Shown here: one piece after another, positions 17,696-26,934 of the stretch
How positions within the stretch are numbered: position 1 is the stretch's first letter
Layout of the letters: every line of letters begins with the position of its first letter
Source of the DNA: RGIG3701 sp031553595
GTDB taxonomy: Bacteria > Planctomycetota > Planctomycetia > Pirellulales > Thermoguttaceae
Direction of reading: 5' to 3'
Assembly: GCA_031553595.1 (NCBI GenBank)
Contig: JAVBLI010000025.1
Coordinates: 1 to 64,000, forward strand
DNA: 64,000 nucleotides
Program-made: the position numbers and the translations under genes
The notes under the pieces: model-generated
Seen by the model: the letters and a program-made list of their open reading frames with translations, nothing else
Told to the model about the DNA's origin: nothing
Databases searched by the model: none

Positions 17696-18169
17696 ATGTT
17701 CGCGTTTGATTGGGATGAAGAAATCACGAAATTCTGCCAATTATGCAGAAAATTAGGGCTGGCGGTCACGGTTCAGCGGCGGGCGATTTTCGAGGCCCTG
17801 ATGGGCTCCACCGACCATCCGTCGGCGGACGGGATTTACGATAAAATCGTGCAAAAATACCCGAATATATCCCGTACCAGCGTGTATCGAATCCTGGACA
17901 CCTTTTCACGGATGGGAATCGTCCGCAAGGTGGATCACCCCGGGTCGGCGGCGATGTATGATGCTTACCTCCGCCCGCACCACCACGCGGTGTGCATCAG
18001 TTGCGAGACGGTCATCGACGTGCCTTTTTCGCCGGAAGATCGCGAATCGTTGGAGCGGGTGCACCGGAACATGGACGGTTTCGAGATCCGCGGCCTGATG
18101 GTAACCTTCCAGGGAATTTGCAATGATTGCCTTCGCCGAACGCACAACAAGCACCATGTCTTGGAATAA
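17696..18169 (+). CDS. Fur-family transcriptional regulator, PerR-like
   Basis: A 157-residue metalloregulator. The winged helix covers about 20-85 (VTVQRRAIFEAL, ISRTSVYRILDTF). The dimer domain has HHHAVCISC with Cys100/Cys103 and CNDC with Cys142/Cys145, the structural zinc site. The order HHHxxCxxC then VID resembles PerR and Zur more than Fur. AGAAGGGG before the ATG at 17696 fixes the start; an upstream in-frame ATG at 17510 lies inside the promoter region and is rejected. The next genes are a peroxidase operon and rubrerythrin, which suggests peroxide sensing (inference). Confidence 0.85.
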   Translation: MFAFDWDEEITKFCQLCRKLGLAVTVQRRAIFEALMGSTDHPSADGIYDKIVQKYPNISRTSVYRILDTFSRMGIVRKVDHPGSAAMYDAYLRPHHHAVCISCETVIDVPFSPEDRESLERVHRNMDGFEIRGLMVTFQGICNDCLRRTHNKHHVLE

Positions 18170-18657
18170 CACCGACTGTTTTGTCGATTTTCATGAAAAA
18201 CCGACTTGTTTCCGCGGTGGAATTTCAAAAATACAACACCGCATTTACTGTATGTTATCCAAGTTGATAATTTTAACAATATTTTTTGAGAATAATTGCT
18301 GGAAATGTTTTTTTTGCTTTGGAAGGGGCTAGTTTTTCGATTTTGAACTTTTTAGAATAGATTTATTGCCTGCTATTTATGTCAAATTATCACCTTTTGT
18401 TGCAGGCGTTTTTTTTGTAAGTTGTATTTGTAGTTTTTATCATTGTATTTTGATTTATTGAAGGTTTGTCGAATGTTTTTTGGATGTTTCGTGTAAGCTT
18501 GGTCTAAGTTATTCGGTATCTTACTTTTTTTCGATGCTTTTCTTATTCCAGCAATGTTACTTTTTACTGCGATGTTTCTTATTATTTATGATGTAATTTA
18601 TCTTAAGTTTTTTGCGATGATTCCAACACATTTTCGAAAACAATTTGGAGAGTTGAC
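18170..18657 (+). other. AT-rich 488-base intergenic region before the peroxidase operon
   Basis: No credible gene. It contains a dyad TTATC-N6-GATAA (18255-18270), a weak hairpin GCCTGC / GCAGGC (18368-18407) followed by eight T residues (possible terminator for the regulator gene), and many T tracts. The base composition is far lower in GC than its surroundings. The promoter of the peroxidase gene must lie here but no single hexamer pair stands out. Confidence 0.45.
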
Positions 18658-20007
18658 ATGGATGGAACAAGGAAGCAAAAACCACACCTGCTGCGAGGCG
18701 TGACGCTGGCCGTCGGTCTTGCAGCGGTGTGGTGCCTCCCGGCGGTGGCTGCGGATCCGATTCCGCGAGGCAATCATGGAGCCGCAACGGAGGCGTATCA
18801 GCAGCAGGTGCTGGCGAAGTTGCTGCCCGAGACGGACGTACAAGGTTATGTCCCGAAGGGCGTCGACCCGGTATACTGGCAGAAGTTGATTCCGGAAGGC
18901 AACGCCATGACGCCCGAGCGGGTGGCGCTTGGGAAGAAACTGTATTTCGATCCGAGGCTTTCGCGGGACGGCACGGTTTCGTGTGCCACGTGTCACGACA
19001 CGACGCGCGGTTTCAGCGATCAGCAGCCGACCTCCGAGGGAATCGATGGCCAGTTTGGCCGACGGAATTCGCCGACGACGATGAACGTGGCCCTGCTGCA
19101 CAGCATGTTCTGGGACGGCCGATCTCCGACCGTGGAGCATCAGGCGACCCAACCGATCATCAACCCGGTGGAGATGGGCATGCCGAACGACCCGGAGACG
19201 ATCGTTCTGGGGATTAAGGACGACGCCGAGTATCAGGCGATGTTCCTGGCCGCTTACGGAACCGGGGTGAATTATCAGGATGCCGCCAACGCGATGGCGG
19301 CGTTCGAGCGGACGCTGTATTTCATGGATTCTCCGTTCCGACGCTACATGAACGGGGATGAAAACGCGATCTCGGCCGACGCGAAAGAGGGCTGGAAGCT
19401 GTTTAACCGCGAGGGGCGGTGCATGACGTGCCACACGATGAGCCCGTCGAACCCCATCGGCAGCGACAGCAAATTCCATAACATCGGCGTCGCGGCCCGC
19501 AACCAGAATTTCGCTGCGCTTGCGGCGGAAGCGAAGGAAGTCCTCCAGGAGGACAGTTCCCACGAGAAACTCGATCAACTCGCCCTGGCGTCCGATTATA
19601 CGGAACTTGGCCGATTTGTCGTCACGACGAACGTCAACGACATCGGGGCGTTTCGCACGCCGATGCTGTTGAACGTGGGCGTCACGGGCCCGTACATGCA
19701 CGACGGCTCGCTGGTAACGCTCTGGGACGTGCTCGACCATTATAATAAAGGCGGCAGGCCGAACCTGTATCTCGACGGGGGAATCGAGCCGCTGCACCTC
19801 AGCGAAACGCAGATCAACCAGATCGTGGCGTTCCTTTTCAGCCTGACGGATGTGCGTTTCGCCGCTGAAAACGAGAAGAATTTCCAGCAGCAGAAAGCTC
19901 AGGCCGCGAAAGTCCGGCCGGAGCGCGACCGCGAGGTGGCGGATCGGGAAGTGCTGAGTTTTGAAAAATTCCAGGGCGGCACGCCGGTGAAAGGAGACGC
20001 GAAATGA
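18658..20007 (+). CDS. Di-haem cytochrome c peroxidase (CcpA/MauG family)
   Basis: A 449-residue exported protein with signal sequence (about 1-32, ending VAA). Two haem sites are visible: CATCH at 109-113 and CMTCH at 255-259. The segments LGKKLYFDPRLSRDGTVSC, SPTTMNVA and HDGSLVTLWDVLDHYNKGG are typical of bacterial di-haem peroxidases, which reduce H2O2 with electrons from small c-type cytochromes in the periplasm. The charged C-terminal tail (after about 400) is longer than usual. Its TGA overlaps the next ATG (ATGA), and a mono-haem cytochrome two genes on is a plausible electron donor (inference). Confidence 0.9.
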   Translation: MDGTRKQKPHLLRGVTLAVGLAAVWCLPAVAADPIPRGNHGAATEAYQQQVLAKLLPETDVQGYVPKGVDPVYWQKLIPEGNAMTPERVALGKKLYFDPRLSRDGTVSCATCHDTTRGFSDQQPTSEGIDGQFGRRNSPTTMNVALLHSMFWDGRSPTVEHQATQPIINPVEMGMPNDPETIVLGIKDDAEYQAMFLAAYGTGVNYQDAANAMAAFERTLYFMDSPFRRYMNGDENAISADAKEGWKLFNREGRCMTCHTMSPSNPIGSDSKFHNIGVAARNQNFAALAAEAKEVLQEDSSHEKLDQLALASDYTELGRFVVTTNVNDIGAFRTPMLLNVGVTGPYMHDGSLVTLWDVLDHYNKGGRPNLYLDGGIEPLHLSETQINQIVAFLFSLTDVRFAAENEKNFQQQKAQAAKVRPERDREVADREVLSFEKFQGGTPVKGDAK

Positions 20008-21140
20008 AGACCCGATATCAGCGAGAGAATCTCGAAACGCGCGTGGACAACCAGCGGAAGGCGTTTTACGACGGGCTGGTGAATATGGATCGGCGCAGCT
20101 TTTTGCGGGTGACGGCGGCGGCGACGGTCGCGGCTGCCGGGGCCGGCATGCTGGGCCAGACCCACACGTTCCAGCCGATTAACATCGCGCTGGGCGACGA
20201 CGAGGCAGGGAAGCCCGGCGGCTTCAAAATCGCGTATATTTCCGACTCGCATCTTTATGTGAAGTCGAAAAACGACCGATTCGCCAACGCCCTGATGCGG
20301 GCCGTGCAGGACGTCAACGCGATGCCGACGCCTCCGGATTTCGTCTTTTACGGCGGCGACCTCGCCCAGCTCGGCCAGCCCGAAGAGCTGCAACTGGGCT
20401 ACGAAATCCTCAAGGAGCTGAAGTATCCCCTGAAAATCATGGTCGGCGAGCACGACTGGTATTTCGACCTGGGCGAAAAATGGCGGGAGCTCTTCGGCAG
20501 TCCGAACTGGAGTTTCGACCACAAGGGCGTGCATTTCGTGTGCCTGATGAGCGTCCACGAGGAAGACTTCTGGACCGAGCGAGGCCTGACGCCCATCCAG
20601 CGGATGAAGACCGTCGCGGGTCTGGACAATCAGGGGCAGCGTTCCTTTTTTGTAGGCGACGAGCAATGCGCGTGGCTCAAGGACGACCTGGCCAAGTACG
20701 GCGACGATCACCCGGTGGTGGTGTTTTCGCACTCCCCACTTTATCAGCTGTATAAGAACTGGAATTTCTGGACGGCCGACGCCGACGACGTGCAGGGCAT
20801 CCTCAAGCGTTTCCAGAAGATTACCGTCATCCACGGCCACACCCACCAGGTGTTGACCAATCGGATCGGCAATATCCACTTCCACGGCCTGCTGTCCACC
20901 GCCTGGCCCTGGCCCTACGCCCCGCAAGGCACGCCGGAACTGACGGTGCCCATGAACCGGGCCGACCCGTTCAACTCCGCCGACGCGTGCGGCGACGGAC
21001 GCATTATGGTCTCCGCCGACGGAATGGTCGACAAAATTTACGACTTTTGGAACCGCAAACCGATGCTGGTTTCCGCGGCGTACCTCAACAGCGGCGGCAA
21101 AGAACAGCGCCCGGCCAGTGCGAACCTTCCGCCGTACTGA
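20004..21140 (+). CDS. Tat-exported metallophosphoesterase
   Basis: A 378-residue calcineurin-like phosphoesterase. A twin-arginine signal DRRSFLRV lies at 29-36, after an unusually long N-terminal region, with a hydrophobic Ala-rich stretch behind it. Metal ligands are in ISDSHL (about 79-84), YGGDLAQ (about 116-122), GEHDW (about 148-152) and a C-terminal HGHTHQ. Substrate unknown. The ATG overlaps the peroxidase stop, with GGAG upstream, so it is translated from the same transcript; the pairing with a di-haem peroxidase is unusual and unexplained. Confidence 0.85.
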   Translation: MKTRYQRENLETRVDNQRKAFYDGLVNMDRRSFLRVTAAATVAAAGAGMLGQTHTFQPINIALGDDEAGKPGGFKIAYISDSHLYVKSKNDRFANALMRAVQDVNAMPTPPDFVFYGGDLAQLGQPEELQLGYEILKELKYPLKIMVGEHDWYFDLGEKWRELFGSPNWSFDHKGVHFVCLMSVHEEDFWTERGLTPIQRMKTVAGLDNQGQRSFFVGDEQCAWLKDDLAKYGDDHPVVVFSHSPLYQLYKNWNFWTADADDVQGILKRFQKITVIHGHTHQVLTNRIGNIHFHGLLSTAWPWPYAPQGTPELTVPMNRADPFNSADACGDGRIMVSADGMVDKIYDFWNRKPMLVSAAYLNSGGKEQRPASANLPPY

Positions 21141-21171
21141 AAACGACTCATTAAGCATAAGGAACGATTCC

Positions 21172-21858
21172 ATGAAACATACCAAACTACTCCTTTTCGG
21201 CCTGCTATGCACGCTGCTGGGCGGCTTTTTCGCCGTCACCGCGCAGGATATGTTCGCGCAGCGGGCCGCGGCGCGTCCGAGAACGGCCCCTGTGGCGCCA
21301 GCTGCGCCTAAAGTGACGGCACCGGCGGTGGCTAAAACGGCGCCAGCGCATGCGGAAGAATCCGCTTCCGTCAAGGAATTCCCCGGCGCAAGCGACCAGT
21401 GGCGGAGTTCCGACTCCACCGCGTGGATGGATGCCGAGCGGATGGCCCACAAAATCAAGCCGCACTTTAACAACCGTGCCATCCTCAAGGGCGACCAGAA
21501 GGAAGGCCACACGTATGGCAATTACACAGAAGCCGATCTCGTCCTCTGGCAGCAGGAGACCGAGCGGCTGGTGCTGGAAGGCTCCCGGATTTTCCACAGC
21601 GACGAGCTGCTGGGATCCACCAACGGCGTCTCCTGCGACATGTGCCACCCCGACGGTGAAGGCACGCACGCCGAGACGTACCCGAAATATCAGGTTCAGC
21701 TCGGCCGCGCGGCCCTTATGCAGGACATGATGAACTGGTGCCTGGAGAACCCGTGCCGTGGCGAGCCCATGAGCAACGACGATCCGCGGATGCGGGCCAT
21801 GGAGGCGTACCTCTGGGCCCAGGCGTCCGGCAAAGTCCTGAAATACGGCAAACACTAA
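21172..21858 (+). CDS. Periplasmic mono-haem c-type cytochrome
   Basis: A 228-residue exported protein. A signal peptide (about 1-24) precedes an Ala/Pro-rich linker (about 30-62), then a haem domain with a single CDMCH site (155-159) and conserved-looking Trp/Met residues after it. The region around the haem and the MSNDDPRMRAMEAYLW tail recall SoxA-type cytochromes, but no Sox genes are present. It is the third gene of the peroxidase operon, 31 bases after the metallophosphoesterase, and probably passes electrons to the peroxidase (inference). An upstream ATG at 21118 inside the previous gene is not used here because 21172 begins a clear signal peptide. Confidence 0.75.
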   Translation: MKHTKLLLFGLLCTLLGGFFAVTAQDMFAQRAAARPRTAPVAPAAPKVTAPAVAKTAPAHAEESASVKEFPGASDQWRSSDSTAWMDAERMAHKIKPHFNNRAILKGDQKEGHTYGNYTEADLVLWQQETERLVLEGSRIFHSDELLGSTNGVSCDMCHPDGEGTHAETYPKYQVQLGRAALMQDMMNWCLENPCRGEPMSNDDPRMRAMEAYLWAQASGKVLKYGKH

Positions 21859-22055
21859 AACGTACAAACCCCAAACCTCAATTCCTACACCCCCGGGCTG
21901 CAAGTGTGGTTTGCAGGTCACCCTGACAACCCCCTGCATTCGCAACGCTTGCAGCCTCATTTTGAACAACAAGCGCCTTCGGGCGTTTACATAATCGAGC
22001 CGGCACGACCGCCGGTGTGAATTAAAAATGAACTTTTCATGAAAGGAAACGAATC

Positions 22056-22631
22056 ATGTCATGTGGTTGCAACTGTGGCGATAAAGCCGACCCCCGGGCG
22101 AAAGTGCTCGCCGATCTCCAGTACGCGTTTAACGGCGAATCCAACGCCAGTGCGAAATACGCGGTTTACAGCAAAAAAGCGAAAGAAGACGGTTACCTTG
22201 CAGCGGCGGCGCTGTTCGCGGCGGCGTCGCATGCCGAGTCGATTCACGCCAAGCGTCACGCGGCGGTGCTGAAAGCGGCGGGCGTTGAGGCGAAAGCAAA
22301 GATCGGCACGTATGTCGGCAAGGAAATCGTCGAGATGCTCAAAGACGCCATTGCCGGCGAGACCGAAGAATTCACGAGCATGTACCCCGGCTTCATTCAG
22401 GATGCCCAGGTGTGCGATTACAAGCAGGCGATCACTTCCTTCGAGGGCGCGATGGAAGCGGAAAAAGTGCATGCGAAGTTGTACACCGAGGCGCTGAATA
22501 ATCTGGAAGCGTGGAAAGCCGACCGCTCCTTTTTCGTGTGCCCCGTCTGTGGCTGGACCGAAGAAGACCACGCCCCGGAAAAATGCCCCTTGTGTGGCGT
22601 GCCGGCCTCCAAATTCGAAGAATTCAAATGA
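22056..22631 (+). CDS. Rubrerythrin
   Basis: A 191-residue non-haem iron peroxidase. The ferritin-like four-helix part has the two E-x-x-H-type di-iron signatures (ESNASAKYAVYSKKA; then AASHAESIHAKRH; later ETEEFTSMYPGF and EKVHAKLY). The C-terminal rubredoxin-like domain has VCPVCG and KCPLCG. It reduces H2O2 in anaerobes. The N-terminus MSCGCNCGDK with three closely spaced Cys is not part of the standard fold and might bind a metal or cap the protein. AAGGAAA precedes the start, and a strong terminator follows. Confidence 0.93.
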   Translation: MSCGCNCGDKADPRAKVLADLQYAFNGESNASAKYAVYSKKAKEDGYLAAAALFAAASHAESIHAKRHAAVLKAAGVEAKAKIGTYVGKEIVEMLKDAIAGETEEFTSMYPGFIQDAQVCDYKQAITSFEGAMEAEKVHAKLYTEALNNLEAWKADRSFFVCPVCGWTEEDHAPEKCPLCGVPASKFEEFK

Positions 22632-22655
22632 CCTTCTCTCTCGCGTAAGTCATTC

Positions 22656-22686
22656 CGCCCGTTCTTTTTAGAGCGGGCGTTTTTTT
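22656..22686 (+). terminator. Rho-independent terminator of the rubrerythrin gene
   Basis: Stem CGCCCG (22656-22661) / CGGGCG (22674-22679) with a 12-base loop, followed at once by seven T residues. Confidence 0.85.
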
Positions 22687-22715
22687 ATGCGCGGCGCCGA
22701 ACAGATGTCTATAAA

Positions 22716-22820
22716 AACAGCAGCCGGGAATGGAGCGAAGCGGAATGACCGGATAAGCACCGCTAAATCATTTTCCACTCCAATCCGGTCATTTCGCTGC
22801 GCTTCATTTCCGGCTGTTAT
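22716..22820 (+). repeat. Dispersed palindromic element, copy 5
   Basis: Outer arms AACAGCAGCCGGGAATGGAG / CTTCATTTCCGGCTGTTAT, inner AATGACCGGAT / ATCCGGTCATT. It lies in the convergent gap between the rubrerythrin terminator and the GH13 gene stop. Confidence 0.8.
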
Positions 22821-22847
22821 TTCCATCATCACATGTTATTTTTCGTT

Positions 22848-25097
22848 TCACGCATACCGCTGGAGGATACGCAGCGTGTTGGCAGGGAGGATGACCGTGA
22901 TCGTTCCGACTTCCGACTCCAGCCGCTGGGCCGCGGGGACAGCTTCGGTCTGGCCGCCGTAAATCGAGAGATCGCTGTCGAGGATAATCTGCCATTTTCC
23001 CGCCTCGATGGAGGGGTGGTTGAAATCGTAGCCGACGTCGAAGGGGTGATTGTTCAGCGACGCGACGACGATCAGCTCCTCCATTTTCGTGGTGCGGCGG
23101 AAGGCCAGCACGCGGTTGGCGTCGTTGACGTGCAGGATTTCGAGCGTCCCCAGCCGCAGGGCCACGTGGTCGGAGCGAAGGCGGATGGCGTCTTTGTAAA
23201 ATTCGAAAATTTCTTTGCCCGTGGTTTCGCGGCAGGCGAGAATATCTTCGCGGTAGGCAAGCACTTTGTCGTAGTAGAAATCGTTGACGAATCCGACTTC
23301 CTCGCCGAAGAGGAACATGGGCGAGCCGGGCGAGGCGATGGCCAGGCCGAAGGCGACGCGGGCGCGGGCCTCGGCGATCGGGCGTTCTTTGGCGTCGGGG
23401 ATGCCGGCGACGGCCAGCGTCAGCGTGCGGTGGCTGCGTTTATGCGGATCGGGATCGTCGCGGCCGGAATTTCCCGCCTCGTCGTGCGAAATGTGATACA
23501 CGATTTTCTGCGGCGATGCGATTTGAAGCGCCTTCGCGAACATGCTCATCGCCAGCGGCCCGTCTCCCCCGTAACCCGCCGTGGGCAGCAACTTGGCGTA
23601 ATTCGAGCCGTAATTCGCCCCGCATAAATGATGGTGAAAATCGGCGTACCAGATCGCGTCGAACCCCAGGCCGCCTTCAGCCACGGGCTGAGTGACGGCG
23701 TCCCAGTTGGAGTGGTCTTCGGCGATGAGCATCACCTGCGGCTTCATCGCTTTGAGCGTCCGCGTCCATTTTCGCAGGAAATCGCATCCGGCTTCATTCG
23801 CGTCGGGCATCGGCGAACCGTCGGCGTGCAGCACGTTATACTGGTGGATGGAGGTCGTCTGGTCGGCCCGAAAACCGTCCACATGAAACCCCTTCAGCAG
23901 CAGCACGGCACTGAGCATAAACATGCCCCCCACGTACGGGCTGTCGTAGCGAGGCGCGAAACCTGTCGAAAGGTTGTCGAGGTACCCGCCCGTACCCGCG
24001 AAGGTTTTGGCGTAATCCCCCGGCTTGCCGTGATACCAGTAATAGAAGTTTTTGTCGTGGGCATCGGAGTCGAACAGCCACTCGGCTCGCTCGGCATCAT
24101 GGGCGAAATGGTTGTACACCACGTCGAAAATCACGGCGATTCCCCGCCGGTGACACGCCTTGACAAATTCCTTGAATTTGTCGCGACCGCCGCCGCTGAA
24201 CTCGATCGCGAAGAAGTGGGAGGTCGAGTAGCCCCAGGTTTCGGATTTGCCGCCATACTCCGACATGGGCAGAAACTCGACGGCGTTGACACCCATCTCC
24301 ACGAGATGATCCAGTAGCGCGATCGCGTCGTCCAGTGTCCCCACGCCGGTGTGTCCGAACCCCAGCGACGCGGTGTGAAGCTGGTAAATGATCAGATCTT
24401 CCGTGCGGCACGGGACGTTATTACCCTCGACGAATTCGTCGCGCCAGAAATCGTCCTGTGGGAGATACTGCGTCGCCGGGAAGTAGCGGGCGGCAGTGCC
24501 GTGGAGCTTTTCCTCGGCCGCGAAATCGATAACGGTTTCCGGGTCGGTGATCAGGGAGCTGCTTTTCGTGCCGGCCAGATTCGAGATGGGGCCCTCGTAA
24601 TGGGCGCCTTTCGGGTCGAAATCGCCGCCGCCGAGCTGGCCGCGGGAGTAGATGTCGGAGCGGTAGGCCGTGGTGCCGTCGTCTTTCGTCACACGCAGCA
24701 TGTACGGCATGTCGACCCAGTCGGCAAAATTCGCCAGACGCGGGTCATCCGGTTTGCTGAACCAGCAGCCGCTGGCGTCGCGCTGCAACTCCAGCACCGG
24801 CTTCGCGGGGTCGATTCCGAAACCGTCGTCGGCGACGTACGCCCCGTAAACGTCCGCCATCGGCACCGGATTCTCCCGCGTGATCGGCTTTCGGCCCGGG
24901 TCTTTGCCGTTCCACAGCAGCGGAAATACCACCTCCACTTTCCGCGCGTTGGGCGAATAAACCCCGAACCGCAGCCGCGGCGGGCCGTCCGGCCGATACA
25001 CCTTCTGCGCCCCCAGCATGAACGGCAGTACGCGGAGCATCTCCTCCATTTCGGGGCGGATATGCCAGTACGGATACATTTCGGACAGGGACGCCAT
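22848..25097 (-). CDS. GH13 family glycosidase with CBM48 domain, branching-enzyme-like
   Basis: A 749-residue alpha-glucan-active enzyme. The N-terminal part (about 35-200) resembles a CBM48/isoamylase N-terminal domain. The (beta/alpha)8 barrel has the four GH13 regions: DVVYNHF, GFRADQT (nucleophile Asp), LIAEDH (acid/base Glu) and SHDEAGN. The order and the FRADQ motif fit 1,4-alpha-glucan branching enzyme or malto-oligosyltrehalose trehalohydrolase; the sequence alone does not decide between them. No signal peptide is seen, so a cytoplasmic role in glycogen or trehalose metabolism is likely. It stands alone, between repeat copies 5 and 6. Confidence 0.82.
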   Translation of the reverse strand: MASLSEMYPYWHIRPEMEEMLRVLPFMLGAQKVYRPDGPPRLRFGVYSPNARKVEVVFPLLWNGKDPGRKPITRENPVPMADVYGAYVADDGFGIDPAKPVLELQRDASGCWFSKPDDPRLANFADWVDMPYMLRVTKDDGTTAYRSDIYSRGQLGGGDFDPKGAHYEGPISNLAGTKSSSLITDPETVIDFAAEEKLHGTAARYFPATQYLPQDDFWRDEFVEGNNVPCRTEDLIIYQLHTASLGFGHTGVGTLDDAIALLDHLVEMGVNAVEFLPMSEYGGKSETWGYSTSHFFAIEFSGGGRDKFKEFVKACHRRGIAVIFDVVYNHFAHDAERAEWLFDSDAHDKNFYYWYHGKPGDYAKTFAGTGGYLDNLSTGFAPRYDSPYVGGMFMLSAVLLLKGFHVDGFRADQTTSIHQYNVLHADGSPMPDANEAGCDFLRKWTRTLKAMKPQVMLIAEDHSNWDAVTQPVAEGGLGFDAIWYADFHHHLCGANYGSNYAKLLPTAGYGGDGPLAMSMFAKALQIASPQKIVYHISHDEAGNSGRDDPDPHKRSHRTLTLAVAGIPDAKERPIAEARARVAFGLAIASPGSPMFLFGEEVGFVNDFYYDKVLAYREDILACRETTGKEIFEFYKDAIRLRSDHVALRLGTLEILHVNDANRVLAFRRTTKMEELIVVASLNNHPFDVGYDFNHPSIEAGKWQIILDSDLSIYGGQTEAVPAAQRLESEVGTITVILPANTLRILQRYA

Positions 25098-25233
25098 GGG
25101 ACACCTCGCATGATGAAAACGGCTGGAAAATGACGCGATATCCTTATTATGCGGAAAAACGGGTATATTTTCAAGTGGGAGAGACGGACGGCGGGATTTT
25201 TTTGCGGCGCCGTTTCAAAATTTCGCTGGACAA

Positions 25234-25340
25234 AACAGCAGCCGGGAATGCAGTGACGCGCAGAGACCGGATAATCGTGGGGACCGATTCGGCGATTCCT
25301 GTTCGGTCTCTGCGCTAACGCTCCGCTCCCGGCTACTGTT
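25234..25340 (-). repeat. Dispersed palindromic element, copy 6 (inverted orientation)
   Basis: Outer arms AACAGCAGCCGGGAATGCAG / GCTCCGCTCCCGGCTACTGTT, inner GCAGAGACCGGAT / TTCGGTCTCTGC. The asymmetric parts (GTGACGCGCAGAG on the left, CTCTGCGCTAACGC on the right) are the reverse complement of those in the other clear copies. Thirty bases downstream, ATCATCTA overlaps the TAG stop of the PstS-like gene at 25370-25372. Confidence 0.8.
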
Positions 25341-25369
25341 TCCGGGCGTTTACATCATTGAAATATCAT

Positions 25370-26908
25370 CTAAAGCGGCAGAAATCCCGTTTTTTCCACG
25401 TAATCCTGCCCTTCCGGCGAGAGAAACCATTCCGCCAGCGCCGCCGCGTGCGGGTTTTCCGTGCCGGTGGTGATGATCACCACATCTTGCGAAAGCGGGT
25501 AGGTGCCGTCATGCACGTTCTCCGCCGTGGGCATCACGCCGTCCACCGCGAGGATTTTCACCTGAGGGGAAGCCGTTTCATGGATGGCATAGTGCCGAAA
25601 CGTGTATCCCAGCGCGCCCTCATAACACCGGAACGCCGCGACACATTTTACACTGCCCTGCGAGTGCCCCAGATCATACTCCTCCCGAATCACGGGCCGC
25701 AGCGGCACGCCGTTCATCATCCGCAGCATGGCTTTCTGGCTCCCACCCGTCCAATGCGGTCTCTGAAACGCCAGGATGTATTCACCGTTCTTGCCACCGA
25801 CCTCCTGCCAGTACCGCGTTTGGCCGGCGTAAATCTTCCGCAGCTCATCCTGCGTCAGGCTGTTCACTGGATTCCGGGCGTCCACGAAAAACACCAGCGC
25901 CTCGCGTGCCACCGGCGTCACGGTCAGCATTTTCCCGGGTTGCGTCATTTTTTCCATTTCCGCGTCCGTCGGCCGTAGCATGAAAAATAAGTCGTACCCG
26001 CCTGTCGGCAGCGGCTGGAAAACTTCCGGTCGGCAGTCACCGCTGTCCCGCTTTTCATCCACCGCGTTTTGCGCCAGCGTTTCTTTACAAATCGCCCGAC
26101 ACGCCCCGGCATACAGCGAATAAAACATCTCTGAGCCGCCCACCTGCGGCGGATTCTCCCTGATTCGCAGCCCCGGCGACTCCGGCTCCACGACCGATTT
26201 TTCCTCGAGAATGCTCGGCGTACCGCCATGCCAGGAAGCGTAATCCTCCCTCACGACGATCGTACCCGGCTCCGCTTTTCCAAGCACCTCACGCCGTGCG
26301 AGGTCTCGCGCCTGACCGATCGCGATTATCATGCATGCCGTCACCGCCAGCACCGCCCCCGCGCCCCATCCCATTCCGCGTGACGATTCTTTCGAGAAGT
26401 GTGCCAGAAACACCATTCCCGCCCCCGCCATCACCAGTGCCGCCATGATCAGCAGCGAGTTAAACGGCATCTCCGTCCCGCTCCAGCCCGCGAGCTCTTC
26501 CGTTATCTGCAAATATGTCCCGCACGCCCAGTACTGCGGGCCGCACCAAAGCGCATGCGTTCCCCGGCCTTCCCCCGTGGCCCCCGTCCACGTCACCGCC
26601 GCCGCCACGACCAGCATCCAAAGCACCGGCACGAACAGGGGCAAGTACCGCAAGAGCCAATTCCGCGGAATCTCGCCTTCTCGTGCCGCCCGCGCTAAGC
26701 CCTTCACATACCGCCACGCAAGCCACAGCATGACGATAATCGCCGCGTTCGCCATCACCACCAGCGGCCCGGCGTACCAAAACAAGTCGCCGATATTCGT
26801 GAGGTAAATAAACAGCCCCAAAAGCGTCACCGGCAGCGACAGCACCAGCCCCGGCAGCATCCACGCCCAGAACGTCAGCAACAAAAAATACCACACGTCA
26901 TTTTTCAT
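25370..26908 (-). CDS. Membrane protein fused to a PstS-like substrate-binding domain (paralogue 3)
   Basis: A 512-residue protein. Residues 1-245 hold about five membrane segments, starting LTFWAWMLPG and including GEIPRNWLLRYLP before a further helix pair. The C-terminal part (about 270-512) is a phosphate-binding-protein-like PBP2 domain: FFVDARNPVNSLTQDELRKI, then GGSQKAML (anion-binding loop type) and EWFLSPEGQDYV near the end. It is the last gene of a minus-strand cluster, 26 bases after the radical SAM gene, and is a full-length paralogue of the 515-residue protein at 28403. No permease or ATPase genes accompany it, so a sensing role rather than transport is possible (inference). Confidence 0.78.
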   Translation of the reverse strand: MKNDVWYFLLLTFWAWMLPGLVLSLPVTLLGLFIYLTNIGDLFWYAGPLVVMANAAIIVMLWLAWRYVKGLARAAREGEIPRNWLLRYLPLFVPVLWMLVVAAAVTWTGATGEGRGTHALWCGPQYWACGTYLQITEELAGWSGTEMPFNSLLIMAALVMAGAGMVFLAHFSKESSRGMGWGAGAVLAVTACMIIAIGQARDLARREVLGKAEPGTIVVREDYASWHGGTPSILEEKSVVEPESPGLRIRENPPQVGGSEMFYSLYAGACRAICKETLAQNAVDEKRDSGDCRPEVFQPLPTGGYDLFFMLRPTDAEMEKMTQPGKMLTVTPVAREALVFFVDARNPVNSLTQDELRKIYAGQTRYWQEVGGKNGEYILAFQRPHWTGGSQKAMLRMMNGVPLRPVIREEYDLGHSQGSVKCVAAFRCYEGALGYTFRHYAIHETASPQVKILAVDGVMPTAENVHDGTYPLSQDVVIITTGTENPHAAALAEWFLSPEGQDYVEKTGFLPL

Positions 26909-26934
26909 TCCTTATTCCTCACTTCTAATTTCCC

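Noticed and set aside
19899..21521. 540-codon open frame on the minus strand
   Set aside because: Antisense of the metallophosphoesterase and cytochrome genes, which carry metal- and haem-binding motifs.
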